From Oscillatoriales cyanobacterium PMM_0019 (GTDB lineage: Bacteria > Cyanobacteriota > Cyanobacteriia > Cyanobacteriales > CASBRB01): a stretch of DNA of 45,975 nt. A program made the translations under genes and the position numbers. The stretch lies in the NCBI GenBank assembly GCA_949127975.1, contig CASBRB010000021.1, forward strand, positions 1 to 45,975. Direction: 5' to 3'. This document shows positions 1 through 8,200 of this stretch, piece after piece; the first letter of the stretch is position 1; each line of letters opens with the position of its first letter. Below the pieces are notes generated by a model, which ran no database searches, was not told the origin of the DNA, and was given only the letters and a program-made list of their open reading frames with translations.

Positions 1-399
1 GAGAAAGATGGTATCTTAGCAGATATGCTGGTAGCAGAAGCGATCGCCTACGAAGGCAAGCCGCTGTCGCAACTGGTAGAAGAAGCGATCGCCGAAGCTG
101 ATGGCCCCCTGTACAACAAGCGCCTGGATTTACACCTAGACGACGCTCATAAAGCTGCCGTTCTGGAATCTTTCACTAAAAACCCACCATCAGAAATTGC
201 TGGCATCAAAATCAAAGAAGTGGGACGCAAAGACGGGATTAAGCTTTACCTAGAAGATGGGAGCTGGGTATTGTTGCGACCTTCTGGTACTGAGCCTTTG
301 ATGCGGGTATACCTGGAAACTAACTCTCCAGAAAAATTAGCCCAAACTGCTCAATATATGGAAAAAATCATCGCAGGGATGGAACCCGTAGCAGTTTAA
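1..399 (+). CDS. Phosphoglucomutase/phosphomannomutase, C-terminal part (cut by window edge)
   Basis: This is the last 132 codons of an alpha-D-phosphohexomutase; the reading frame is open from base 1, so the true start lies upstream of the window. Near the C-terminus it has RPSGTEP, the phosphate-binding signature of domain IV of this superfamily, followed by the usual closing amphipathic helices. Family members interconvert hexose 1- and 6-phosphates (glucose, mannose or glucosamine), feeding glycogen, cell-wall and polysaccharide synthesis in the cytoplasm. The active-site serine and metal loop lie outside the window, so the substrate cannot be assigned. Confidence 0.9.
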   Translation, partial: EKDGILADMLVAEAIAYEGKPLSQLVEEAIAEADGPLYNKRLDLHLDDAHKAAVLESFTKNPPSEIAGIKIKEVGRKDGIKLYLEDGSWVLLRPSGTEPLMRVYLETNSPEKLAQTAQYMEKIIAGMEPVAV

Positions 400-410
400 G
401 GCAAGTTATG

Positions 411-442
411 TTGATAGTTGACAGTTGAATGTCAACTATCAA
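411..442. other. Intergenic hairpin between mutase and LapA genes
   Basis: A 13-bp perfect inverted repeat, TTGATAGTTGACA at 411-423 and its complement at 430-442, surrounds a 6-nt loop; a further CTATCAAC copy follows at 443-450. There is no T-tract, so it is not a classical intrinsic terminator. It could be an mRNA 3' hairpin of the mutase transcript or a small repeat. Confidence 0.6.
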
Positions 443-460
443 CTATCAACGAAATATTCC

Positions 461-733
461 ATGAAAACTATTAATAACTTGCTTGCCTCCCTAGTTTTAG
501 CTGTTTGGGTGAGTGCGATCGCAATTTTATCTGTACAAAACGCCACCTCTGTATCGCTGAAGTTTCTAGTTTTTCAGTCAATTCAGATGCCAGTCGGTGT
601 AGTGTTAGGATTTAGTGCCAGTGCGGGTGTAATTGGGGGTACACTAGCACCTATCCTCTGGCGGTTGTCTGGTTATCAACTAGGAAATCCGCAATCTGAG
701 GATATGGGCGAAGACGATGACGAAGATTTTTGA
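461..733 (+). CDS. LapA (DUF1049)-domain small membrane protein
   Basis: A 90-residue protein with two hydrophobic segments (about residues 4-24 and 38-62) separated by the short VQNATSVSLKFLVFQ stretch, the pattern of LapA/DUF1049 inner-membrane proteins. The C-terminus is very acidic (EDMGEDDDEDF) and presumably cytoplasmic. Its role in cyanobacteria is unknown; in proteobacteria LapA works in lipopolysaccharide assembly. An upstream TTG at 425 would add 12 residues encoded by the hairpin repeat, so the ATG at 461 is the better start. It follows the mutase on the same strand after 61 bases. Confidence 0.75.
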   Translation: MKTINNLLASLVLAVWVSAIAILSVQNATSVSLKFLVFQSIQMPVGVVLGFSASAGVIGGTLAPILWRLSGYQLGNPQSEDMGEDDDEDF

Positions 734-773
734 ACTTTAAGATTACAGTACTGTAGCAACTACACTACATATT

Positions 774-890
774 GTGGTTCGTAGGGGCAAACCCCACCCC
801 AACCCCTCCCGGGAGGGGCTAGGGGTGGGTTCTCGTTCCCAGGCTCTGCCTGGGAACGCTGTTGGGGAGGCTCTGCCTCCTAAAATCTCT
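774..890. repeat. Intergenic repeat cluster (R1 palindrome and R2-type unit)
   Basis: The piece at 774-830 is an R2-type 'GGTTCGTAGGGGCAA' unit with a CCCTCCCGGGAGGGG palindrome. At 834-858 lies the first copy of a 25-bp near-palindrome (R1: CGTTCCCAGGC...GCCTGGGAACG), followed by GAGGCTCTGCCTCC. R1 recurs near 9582, 11288, 19580, 23265 and 31985. These look like cyanobacterial REP/MITE-like elements without coding capacity. Just upstream, 744-755 is the perfect palindrome TACAGTACTGTA, also present at 22319-22330. Confidence 0.7.
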
Positions 891-898
891 GCGAAGTC

Positions 899-934
899 CC
901 AAAACGAGAGAATACTCTAGTTTGACGATCTCAT
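899..934. repeat. 36-bp direct repeat, distal copy
   Basis: It matches 33 of 36 positions of 2051-2086 in the same orientation. That other copy is the promoter/operator region of the parD-like gene. Here the palindrome core is imperfect (AGAGAATACTCT rather than AGAGTATACTCT), and the copy sits just past the stop of the 940-1335 gene. The two copies bracket the three-gene block. Confidence 0.75.
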
Positions 935-939
935 CCACA

Positions 940-1335
940 TCACTTTGGTTGCCATACGATATGCGATCGCTTCGCCAATAACCCCGCCAATCGTTCCGCT
1001 TCGGCTAGGTTATCTTCTCTATGCGGTAAACCAACAATATTGGCATGATGCACCGAATCCTGTTCCACATCCAACCCAATTTCCCGAACACGTCCAACCT
1101 CAAGACTGGCAACTCCATAACATTTGCGAAACAACCCAGCACACTGTTCTGGAGAATACACACTTGCGAGATTGACCGAAAGCCCAGGCTCAGTAGCTCG
1201 TAGGAAATAAGCATCTGCCTTCACATAAACTGTGTCTTCATCGATCCATTGTTTACGCAGCAACACTCTATAAACAGCTGCATCCTCTGGCAATGGCTCA
1301 AACTGTCTCATCCTTGGTTGAGCCACTCCAACCAC
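940..1335 (-). CDS. Conserved hypothetical protein, second gene of an overlapping pair
   Basis: A 131-residue soluble protein of unknown function. No signal peptide or membrane segment is visible. It contains the run LRKQWIDEDTVYVKADAYFLR, then a Cys-containing segment (about residues 65-72), a YREDNLAEAERLAGLL-like helix near the C-terminus and a short basic tail. Its start overlaps the end of the 1308-1715 gene by 28 bases, so the two are probably translationally coupled. It is the last gene of the parD-like block and ends right before the distal 36-bp repeat. I do not recognise a family; from context a toxin-antitoxin-like role is possible but unsupported. Confidence 0.6.
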   Translation of the reverse strand: MVGVAQPRMRQFEPLPEDAAVYRVLLRKQWIDEDTVYVKADAYFLRATEPGLSVNLASVYSPEQCAGLFRKCYGVASLEVGRVREIGLDVEQDSVHHANIVGLPHREDNLAEAERLAGLLAKRSHIVWQPK

Positions 1336-1715
1336 TGCACCAAAATAAATGCTGTCACATCCCGTTCGACAGCGTAATTATCTCCCAATTCATGATACAG
1401 ATAGGCTGGTTGTTCGGCTGTAGGTGGGCAAACCAACCGGACTTCACGTTCAGGCGACTGTTTGCTCCATGTTAGTCGAATACTACCTTGCTCATCCGTC
1501 GAAGCTGATGCCCTAGGAAAGCGCGATCCCATTGCTTCATAAGCATCTACAACCAATCGCATCGCCAACTTAAAGGCGGATTGGCTCGGTTGTAAAATTC
1601 CATACTCATCCGTCTCATCCTCTTCTAAAAGAGCAACGAGCCGCTTCAATGTCACCGTAATATCACTACTGTAGGGTTTCGCTGACTGAGCAACGGTCAT
1701 AAAACTCAAGTACAT
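1308..1715 (-). CDS. Conserved hypothetical protein, first gene of an overlapping pair
   Basis: Up to 135 residues, of unknown function. A second ATG at 1700 gives a 130-residue product starting MTVAQSAKPYSS and may be the true start. Features: an acidic ALLEEDETDEYG stretch (about residues 28-39), a helix with AFKLAMRLVVDAYEAMG, a CPP motif, and an aromatic C-terminal helix ending VQWLEWLNQG. No catalytic motif is recognised. It lies 35 bases downstream of the parD-like stop, on the same strand, and overlaps the next gene. Position suggests one transcript from the parD promoter. Confidence 0.6.
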   Translation of the reverse strand: MYLSFMTVAQSAKPYSSDITVTLKRLVALLEEDETDEYGILQPSQSAFKLAMRLVVDAYEAMGSRFPRASASTDEQGSIRLTWSKQSPEREVRLVCPPTAEQPAYLYHELGDNYAVERDVTAFILVQWLEWLNQG

Positions 1716-1750
1716 TCATTCGCTAGATTAATAGTAGCCTAACAATTCCC

Positions 1751-2041
1751 CTATTGTTCGGAGATGAGGCAGTTGCGCCTATCATGGCGTTGACCGAGGC
1801 GCTTTCGTCCTTCAGCCTTAATTTCTTCGATATCGAACGGATTGCTCTCTCCTCTACTGGAAGAGTCAATTCCTTTCTGGATCTCGTATCGCAGTTCTTC
1901 GAGGCGGAGCTTCCGCAGGTCTTCTCGCTCCTTTAGCAATCTCAATCCCTCGCGGATCACCTCGCTCTGAGATTGGTAAAGTCCCGTCTGGATGAGATCC
2001 TGGACGAACTTATCTAATGTTTCACCAATGTGAACGTTCAT
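1751..2041 (-). CDS. ParD-like ribbon-helix-helix antitoxin, orphan
   Basis: A 96-residue protein matching ParD antitoxins: an N-terminal beta strand (MNVHIGE), a ribbon-helix-helix core (FVQDLIQTGLYQSQSEVIREGLRLL), and a C-terminal toxin-binding arm ending NPFDIEEIKAEGRKRL. ParD binds its own promoter as a dimer and neutralises ParE, a RelE-fold gyrase poison. The GTG at 2047 would add two residues, but AGGTGG sits just ahead of the ATG at 2041, which favours that start. No parE-like frame follows; two unrelated hypothetical genes occupy that position. Autoregulation through the palindrome at 2059-2070 is inferred. Confidence 0.85.
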   Translation of the reverse strand: MNVHIGETLDKFVQDLIQTGLYQSQSEVIREGLRLLKEREDLRKLRLEELRYEIQKGIDSSSRGESNPFDIEEIKAEGRKRLGQRHDRRNCLISEQ

Positions 2042-2050
2042 AGCCACCTG

Positions 2051-2086
2051 CCAAAACGAGAGTATACTCTACTTTGATGATCTCAT
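2051..2086. repeat. 36-bp direct repeat, promoter-proximal copy
   Basis: This is the second copy of the repeat at 899-934 (33 of 36 identical). It lies immediately upstream of the parD-like start and contains its probable operator. Confidence 0.75.
2059..2070 (-). promoter_or_regulatory. Putative parD operator and -10 box
   Basis: AGAGTATACTCT is a perfect 12-bp palindrome. Read on the minus strand it includes TATACT, a good -10 element about 20 bases from the start codon. Overlap of an operator with the -10 is the usual autoregulatory layout of RHH antitoxins. No convincing -35 is seen. Confidence 0.5.
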
Positions 2087-2099
2087 AATTAACCATAAG

Positions 2100-2181
2100 T
2101 GTCAATTTTTGACATATCATGGTATATTGAGCGAAATGCGATCGCGAAGTTATACATTTGCGTATACATCAACTTATACAT
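2100..2181 (+). promoter_or_regulatory. Upstream region of TpsA gene 1 with phased TATACAT repeats
   Basis: At 2100-2114 there is an inverted repeat, TGTCAA-TTT-TTGACA. At 2151, 2163 and 2175 the heptamer TATACAT occurs three times with exactly 12-bp spacing. The last copy is about 40 bases before the TpsA start. The layout suggests a cooperative binding site, but no known regulator is recognised. Confidence 0.4.
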
Positions 2182-2219
2182 CGCCCTGAAACAATATAGG
2201 TGGCGAGGTGTGGAATATC

Positions 2220-4805
2220 ATGCACTCAGAACCAGTTAATCCTCTAGGTGTATTCGTGACCAAACAGATAAATAAAAATAATAGTTTTAGTTTTTGGTGG
2301 TTGCTCCCCCATGCAGTGCGTAGTAGTTGGTGCTTAGGGTTAGCAACTGCCCTAACCTTAACCGGAGCGTGGAGCATCAATTCTGGAAAAGTGACAGCAC
2401 AGATAGTACCAGACGCCTCATTGGGTAGGGAAAGTAGCCGAGTAGGGACACCGTTGAACTCGTTGATTCACCAAATAGATGGTGGAGCGGTGCGAGGAAC
2501 TAATTTATTTCACAGCTTTGAGCAGTTTTCCATCCCCACAGGGCAGACAGCTTTCTTCAATAATAACTTATCGATTCAGAATATTTTTACCCACGTTACG
2601 GGTGGGGGGATTTCTAATATTGACGGTATCCTCAAAGCCAACGGCACGGCTAACTTATTTTTCCTCAACCCCAATGGAATTATTTTTGGCCCCCATGCTC
2701 AACTAAATATCGGTGGTTCTTTTTTAGGCACGACAGCAAGTAACATCTTGTTTGCTGATGGCACAAATTTTAGTGGCATTAATCCCCAAACTCCCCCGCT
2801 ACTAGAGGTAAGTGTGCCTGTGGGTTTGGGATTTGCCGACAATCCGAGAGCAATTCGTGTTACTGGCACCGGGCACAGTTTAACGGTTTCAGATGCTACA
2901 TTCTCACCCATCATAGGTGCAGGTAATGGCACGGGCTTGCGGGTATTACCAGGGAAAACCCTCGCCTTAGTAGGAGGTGATGTTTTTTTAGCAGGCGGCA
3001 TGTTAACTGCACCTTCGGGAAGGATTGAGTTAGGAGCAGTTGCCGGAGGGAATGTTACTCTCAACCCTAATAGCTCTGGTTGGAATTTGGGTTATAATGG
3101 TGTACCTGGGTTTGGGAATATTCAGCTAATTTCTAAAGCGGCTGTAGATGCCAGCGGCAGTAATGGTAGCGGCTCAATTACTTTTCAGGGGGGAACTGTT
3201 GGCATCAGTGATGGCTCAGTAGTGTTAATTCAAAACCAAGGGATATCACCAGGAGGAAGATTAACCGTTAATGCCTCCGAGTCTCTTGAAGTTAGTGGAA
3301 CTTCTCCAGATGGCAAAATTAATAGCCGGATTACGACTGAAGCTCTGGGCACTGGCAAAGGAGGGGATATTGAAATTGCCACTAATAATTTAATGATTCA
3401 AGATGGAGCAGAAGTATCTTCTAGAACTACCAGTAGTGCTACAGGCGGTTCCTTAAATGTCAACGCTTCTAACTCTATCCAACTTTTAGGGTTTTCCCAC
3501 ATTAATCCTCTTTTCAGTACCAGACTAGCTGCTAGAAATTTTGGCTCTGGAACTGGGGGAGATATTACAATATCAACCAGACAATTGACTATAGTCGATG
3601 GAGCAGCTGTGGCTGCTACCATCTATGGCAACGGCAACGGCGGAAATATAACCGTGAATGCCAGCCAGTCTATACAACTGTTAGGAGTAAACCCAAATTT
3701 TATTTTGCCAAGTGTAATTGGTGCTACCAGTTTTCATGCTGGAAATGCTGGTAAATTGGTAATTAATACATCTTCTTTGACACTACAAGCCGGAGGAAGG
3801 GTTGATTCTTCCGCTTTCGCTACGGGCAATGCTGGCAGTGTTATTATCAACGCTACTGATTCAGTTGATGTCAGCGGCACAGTGCCTAATTCTGTGAATC
3901 CTAGTCTGGTGGATTCGGCTGCCTTGATTGTAGATAAAGTTACTCAACAAAGATTCCGACTGCCACCAGTACCTTCAGGAGCATCTGGAGATTTGACGAT
4001 TAACACCGGACGGTTGAGGGTTACCAATGGAGGATTAGTTAGTGTCAGAAATGACGGCTCAGGTAATGCTGGTTCAATGAGAGTAAACGCTGGTTCTATT
4101 TTACTAAAAAATGGTGGCATCCAAGCCGCAACTACATTTGGTGAAGGCGGGAATATTTCCTTAACGGCACAACAGTTACAATTACGCGACAACAGTGCCA
4201 TTACTAGCACCGCAGGTGGCACGGGGAATGGTGGCAACCTCAACCTCAACATAGCAACTTTAGTTGCCCTAGAAAATAGCAGTATTACAGCTAATGCTGT
4301 TCGAGGAAAAGGCGGTAACATTGAAATTAACTCTCAAGGGGTTTTTCTTGCCCCAAATAGCAAAATTACTGCCACTTCACAGTTTGGTGTCAATGGGGTG
4401 GTGCAAGTCACAAATTTAGGAGTGGATATCACCAATAGCTTGACTCCAGTCACCAATAATTTTCTCCGTACCGAGCAAGTAGTGGCAGGTAGTTGTCTGG
4501 CACGCCGCAATGTCGAGCAAGGCAAGTTTATCATCACGGGCACTGGGGGATTACCTATAAATCCTTTCGATGCCATCCCTGGTAGATATGTGCTAATAAG
4601 TTTGTCGCCGCTTAGGGAACGAGTAAACACTAAGACATCACCTTCTCCCTCTTCATCTGCCCCTTGGAAAATCGGCGATGCAATTGTGGAGGCTACTAGC
4701 ATCGTGCGTACTGTTGATGGTCGCATTTTATTAGCTGCCTTGCCCAACAAAGTGTCTGAGGCAAATGCTTTAGTTTGTTATCCTGGCGAAAATATCCCAA
4801 ACTGA
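2220..4805 (+). CDS. TpsA-type filamentous haemagglutinin-like adhesin 1
   Basis: An 861-residue secreted protein of the two-partner-secretion type. After a basic N-terminus it has a hydrophobic signal segment (about residues 30-50) ending near VTAQIVPDASLG. The TPS (haemagglutination-activity) domain follows, with IDGGAVRGTNLFHSFEQF and the conserved FFLNPNGIIFG motif. A long beta-helix of short Gly/Asn/Ser-rich repeats makes up the rest (GGNITVNAS-, GDITIST-like). The C-terminal SCLARRN motif is typical of cyanobacterial members. Family members are exported by a TpsB outer-membrane pore, which is absent from this window. I prefer the ATG at 2220, preceded by GAGGTG, over the GTG at 2208. 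It is a close paralogue of the 5219-8521 gene, about 0.4 kb downstream. Confidence 0.9.
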   Translation: MHSEPVNPLGVFVTKQINKNNSFSFWWLLPHAVRSSWCLGLATALTLTGAWSINSGKVTAQIVPDASLGRESSRVGTPLNSLIHQIDGGAVRGTNLFHSFEQFSIPTGQTAFFNNNLSIQNIFTHVTGGGISNIDGILKANGTANLFFLNPNGIIFGPHAQLNIGGSFLGTTASNILFADGTNFSGINPQTPPLLEVSVPVGLGFADNPRAIRVTGTGHSLTVSDATFSPIIGAGNGTGLRVLPGKTLALVGGDVFLAGGMLTAPSGRIELGAVAGGNVTLNPNSSGWNLGYNGVPGFGNIQLISKAAVDASGSNGSGSITFQGGTVGISDGSVVLIQNQGISPGGRLTVNASESLEVSGTSPDGKINSRITTEALGTGKGGDIEIATNNLMIQDGAEVSSRTTSSATGGSLNVNASNSIQLLGFSHINPLFSTRLAARNFGSGTGGDITISTRQLTIVDGAAVAATIYGNGNGGNITVNASQSIQLLGVNPNFILPSVIGATSFHAGNAGKLVINTSSLTLQAGGRVDSSAFATGNAGSVIINATDSVDVSGTVPNSVNPSLVDSAALIVDKVTQQRFRLPPVPSGASGDLTINTGRLRVTNGGLVSVRNDGSGNAGSMRVNAGSILLKNGGIQAATTFGEGGNISLTAQQLQLRDNSAITSTAGGTGNGGNLNLNIATLVALENSSITANAVRGKGGNIEINSQGVFLAPNSKITATSQFGVNGVVQVTNLGVDITNSLTPVTNNFLRTEQVVAGSCLARRNVEQGKFIITGTGGLPINPFDAIPGRYVLISLSPLRERVNTKTSPSPSSSAPWKIGDAIVEATSIVRTVDGRILLAALPNKVSEANALVCYPGENIPN

Positions 4806-4832
4806 AGTCCCAAATCTGGAAAAGACTAAAAG

Positions 4833-4864
4833 TTGTAGGTTGGGTTGAGGAACGAAACCCAACA
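4833..4864. repeat. Short hairpin repeat (TTGGGTT/AACCCAA type)
   Basis: GTAGGTTGGGTT is followed by a short loop and AACCCAAC, forming a 7-bp stem. A related longer unit lies at 40527-40592. It abuts the TpsA gene fragment at 4867 and may mark the rearrangement edge. Confidence 0.5.
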
Positions 4865-4866
4865 TA

Positions 4867-5011
4867 GGCACGACAGCAAGCAGTATCTTCTTTGCTGATG
4901 GCACAGAGTTTAGTGGCATTAATCCCCAAACTCCCCCGCTACTAAAGGTAAGTGTGCCTATTGGTTTAGGATTTGGGAACAATCCGGGAGCAATTCGTGT
5001 TACAGGCACCT
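4867..5011 (+). pseudogene. Fragment of a third TpsA gene
   Basis: About 48 codons are in frame with and clearly homologous to the TPS domain of both neighbours, running from GTTASSIFFADGTEFSG through PPLLKVSVPIGLGF to NNPGAIRVTGT. There is no signal peptide, start or beta-helix; downstream the frame runs into unrelated sequence to 5145. It resembles gene 1 beyond the VSVP motif but has the FFADGTEFS wording of gene 2. It is therefore a remnant of a third copy or of a recombination between the two. The fragment stops close to where gene 2 carries its inserted domain. The rest of 5012-5218 shows no gene. Confidence 0.8.
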
Positions 5012-5218
5012 CCCGGATCTATGGTGAAAACGGTATAGTGAGATACAAAAATCTGCATAACGAAAGGCTGAAGCAACCATTGCCTGTGTGTATAAGCCTA
5101 ACTTATCACCACACAGCCGGAAAGTCCAAAAATGTAAAGAAATAATAAAAAATTCCTGTTTAAGCATCTGTAATAGGTATGATAAGATGGATAATAATCT
5201 TACTATCCGGTGATCGTC

Positions 5219-8200
5219 ATGAAGAAACAGCTCAACAAAAGTTGCTGGTGCTTACATCCTAGTGCGGTGCGTTGTGGTTGGCAGTTAGGGTTAGCAACGG
5301 CTGTTGTCTTAGCTGGCGCATGGAGCATCAATTCTGGGATAGTGACAGCACAGATAGTACCCGACGCCTCTCTGGGTAGGGAAAGTAGCCGAGTGGGAAC
5401 ACCGCTGAACTCGTTGATTCACCAAATAGATGGTGGAGCGGTGCGGGGAACTAATTTATTTCACAGTTTTGAGCAGTTTTCTGTCCCCACAGGGCAGACA
5501 GCTTTTTTCAATAATAACTTATCGATTCAGAATATTTTTACCCGCGTTACGGGTGGGGGGATTTCCAATATTGATGGGATTCTCAAAGCCAACGGTACGG
5601 CTAACTTATTTTTCCTCAACCCGAAGGGGATTATTTTTGGTGCAGGAGCTCAATTAAATCTCGGTGGCTCTTTTTTAGGCACGACAGCAAGTAGCATCTT
5701 TTTTGCTGATGGCACAGAGTTTAGTGCCATCAACCCAACCCCGCCTCTGCTCACCGTTAGCGTACCAGTTGGCTTAGGGTTTAACGGCACTGAAGGAAAT
5801 ATAGTGGTTAATACTGGTAAACCTCCCTCTAACACGTTTACAGAACAGGGGCATGCAGGTGATAGTCTTATTACAGCACAGACAGTTAACAACGAGTCTA
5901 CACCACTCCCAAGTGCTATTTATGGAAAACTCGATAATATCAATGATGTCAATTTGTACAAAGTTTACTTACCTGCTAATCAACCAGTCCAGGCAACAAC
6001 AGTCGGTGGCACTTTAGTCGATACGCAGTTATTCTTGTTCAATGGTAAGGGTTTGGGTCTTTATGCTAACGATGACGCTGCTGGAACTATTCAGTCATCT
6101 GTACCAGCGAAACAGCCTTTTACTCCTGCTGTTTCCGGTTACTACTATATAGCTATTTCTAGCTCTGGTAACAATCCTCTCAGCAAAGGTGGGTATATTT
6201 TCAACAATGCTCTTACTGCTCCGACTGGTGATGGTGCTGCCAACCCTCTCAGTGGTTGGGATAATGGTGGCTCGGACAGCGGGAGCTACTCTATTTTCTT
6301 AGGTAATAGCTTAAACTCGCTTAATTCGGCTGGGTTGTTCGTTCAGCCAGGGAAAACTTTAGCACTGGTGGGGGGCAAGGTATCGCTTACGGGTACTCTG
6401 TTAAGAAGTCCTGATAGTCGGATTGAAATCGGTGGGTTGGCGGCACCAGGAATAGTTGGACTTAATCTCGATCCTAGTAGTGCGTCTTTGAAAAGTTTGA
6501 GTTTTCCTAACCAAGGACAAAGGGCAGATGTCTTTATCAGTAGTTCTGGTAGGAATGGAACTAATATTGATGTGAGTGGTAGGGTTGGTGGCAGTATTGC
6601 TATTAATGCTCGGAATTTAAATATTTTAGGAGATGCTTTAGCTCAAAATACTTTGAGAACGGGAATTGCGATCGCTCAAGGTTCAATCCAAACCACCGCT
6701 GGGGATATTAACCTCAATGCCACAGATATTTCCTTAACAGCTAGTAACATTATTAATAGTGTTACTGGCACTGGTAATGCTGGTAATATCTATATTAATA
6801 CCGGAAAGCTCTCGATCGCTAATTTTTCTCAACTGTCTACCAGAACCGACGGACAAGGTAATGCAGGCAATCTATCAATTACTGCCAGTGACAATATTTA
6901 CTTTGAAAATAGTGTTTTAGGTAGCGATGTCACCCCTGAAGGCGTAGGAGATGGTGGTGATATAAATATTAGTGGTCGATCGCTCTCACTTAATTCTTCT
7001 CAAGTCAGAGCCCAGATTTTAGGACAGGGTAATGGCGGCAACATCAATATAAACGTCACCTCTCTAACTGCTACCAATGGTTCTGAAATTACTGCTAGTA
7101 CCTTTGGACAGGGAAATGCAGGTAAGATCGACATTACTGCCAGCAGCAGCGTTGGCTTTGATGGTTCAGGAATAGGGCCGAGTGGTGTATTTAGTGGAGT
7201 TAGACCGGGAGCAGTAGGCGACGCAGGCAAAATTAATATTACTGCCCAAAATCTATCCTTAACCAATGACGGTGAAGTGTCTACTAGCACCCGCGCCCTA
7301 GGTAATGGTGGAGATGTTGTGCTGAAGATATCAGATACTATTTATATAGCTGGTGGTTCTATATTCGGCAGTGGAATATATTCTAATTCTAACACGGGAT
7401 CAAAGGGTAGGGGCGGTTCAGTTTCGCTCCAGGCTGATACTTTGCGAATCGAAGATGGAGGACAAATAGCGGCGCGATCGCGTACTGCTTTTAGCGGCGG
7501 TAATATTACCGCTAACCTCAATTTACTAGAAATAACCACGGGCGGACAAATCTTCACCACTGCCACCAAATCTGGCAATGCCGGAGACATCAATATCAAT
7601 GCTACAAACGGCATTTCTATCTCCGGCGCAGGTGCAGACAATGGTACTACAGGAATATTTGCCAACACAGTTGCCAACTCTACAGGCACTGCTGGGAGTA
7701 TTTTACTGAACACAGCTAAGTTGACAATTTTAGACGGCGCTAGCATCTCTGTAGATAGTCTAGGTAAGGGCAACGGTGGTAACTTAACTTTAAGAACCGC
7801 TGACGAGCTAATCCTGAACAGAAATGGCATAGTCTCGGCATCAACGACATCGGGCCAAGGAGGTAATATTACATTAACGGCAGGTACATTGCAACTATTT
7901 CGTGGTAGTCTAGTATCTGCCACTGCTGGAAATCGTGGTGATGGCGGCAACCTCAAACTTAACACCAATACTTTAGTCGGGCTGGATGCCAGTAATATCA
8001 AAGCCGATGCCTTTCAAGGAAAGGGTGGAAATATTGAAATCACCACTCAAGGAGTTTTCCTTTCTCCAGATAGTACCATTACTGCTAGTTCCCAACAAGG
8101 AATCAATGGAGTAGTGCAAATAAGAACTCTAGGGTTTGACGTTACCAATACCTTAACGCCACTCACAAGTCACGTCCGAAGTACAGAGCAAGTTATAGCA

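Noticed and set aside
7342-8001. 219-residue antisense frame inside adhesin 2, and similar ones in adhesin 1 and the calpain gene
   Set aside because: Pro/Leu/Val-rich shadows of repetitive coding DNA on the opposite strand; no family resemblance.
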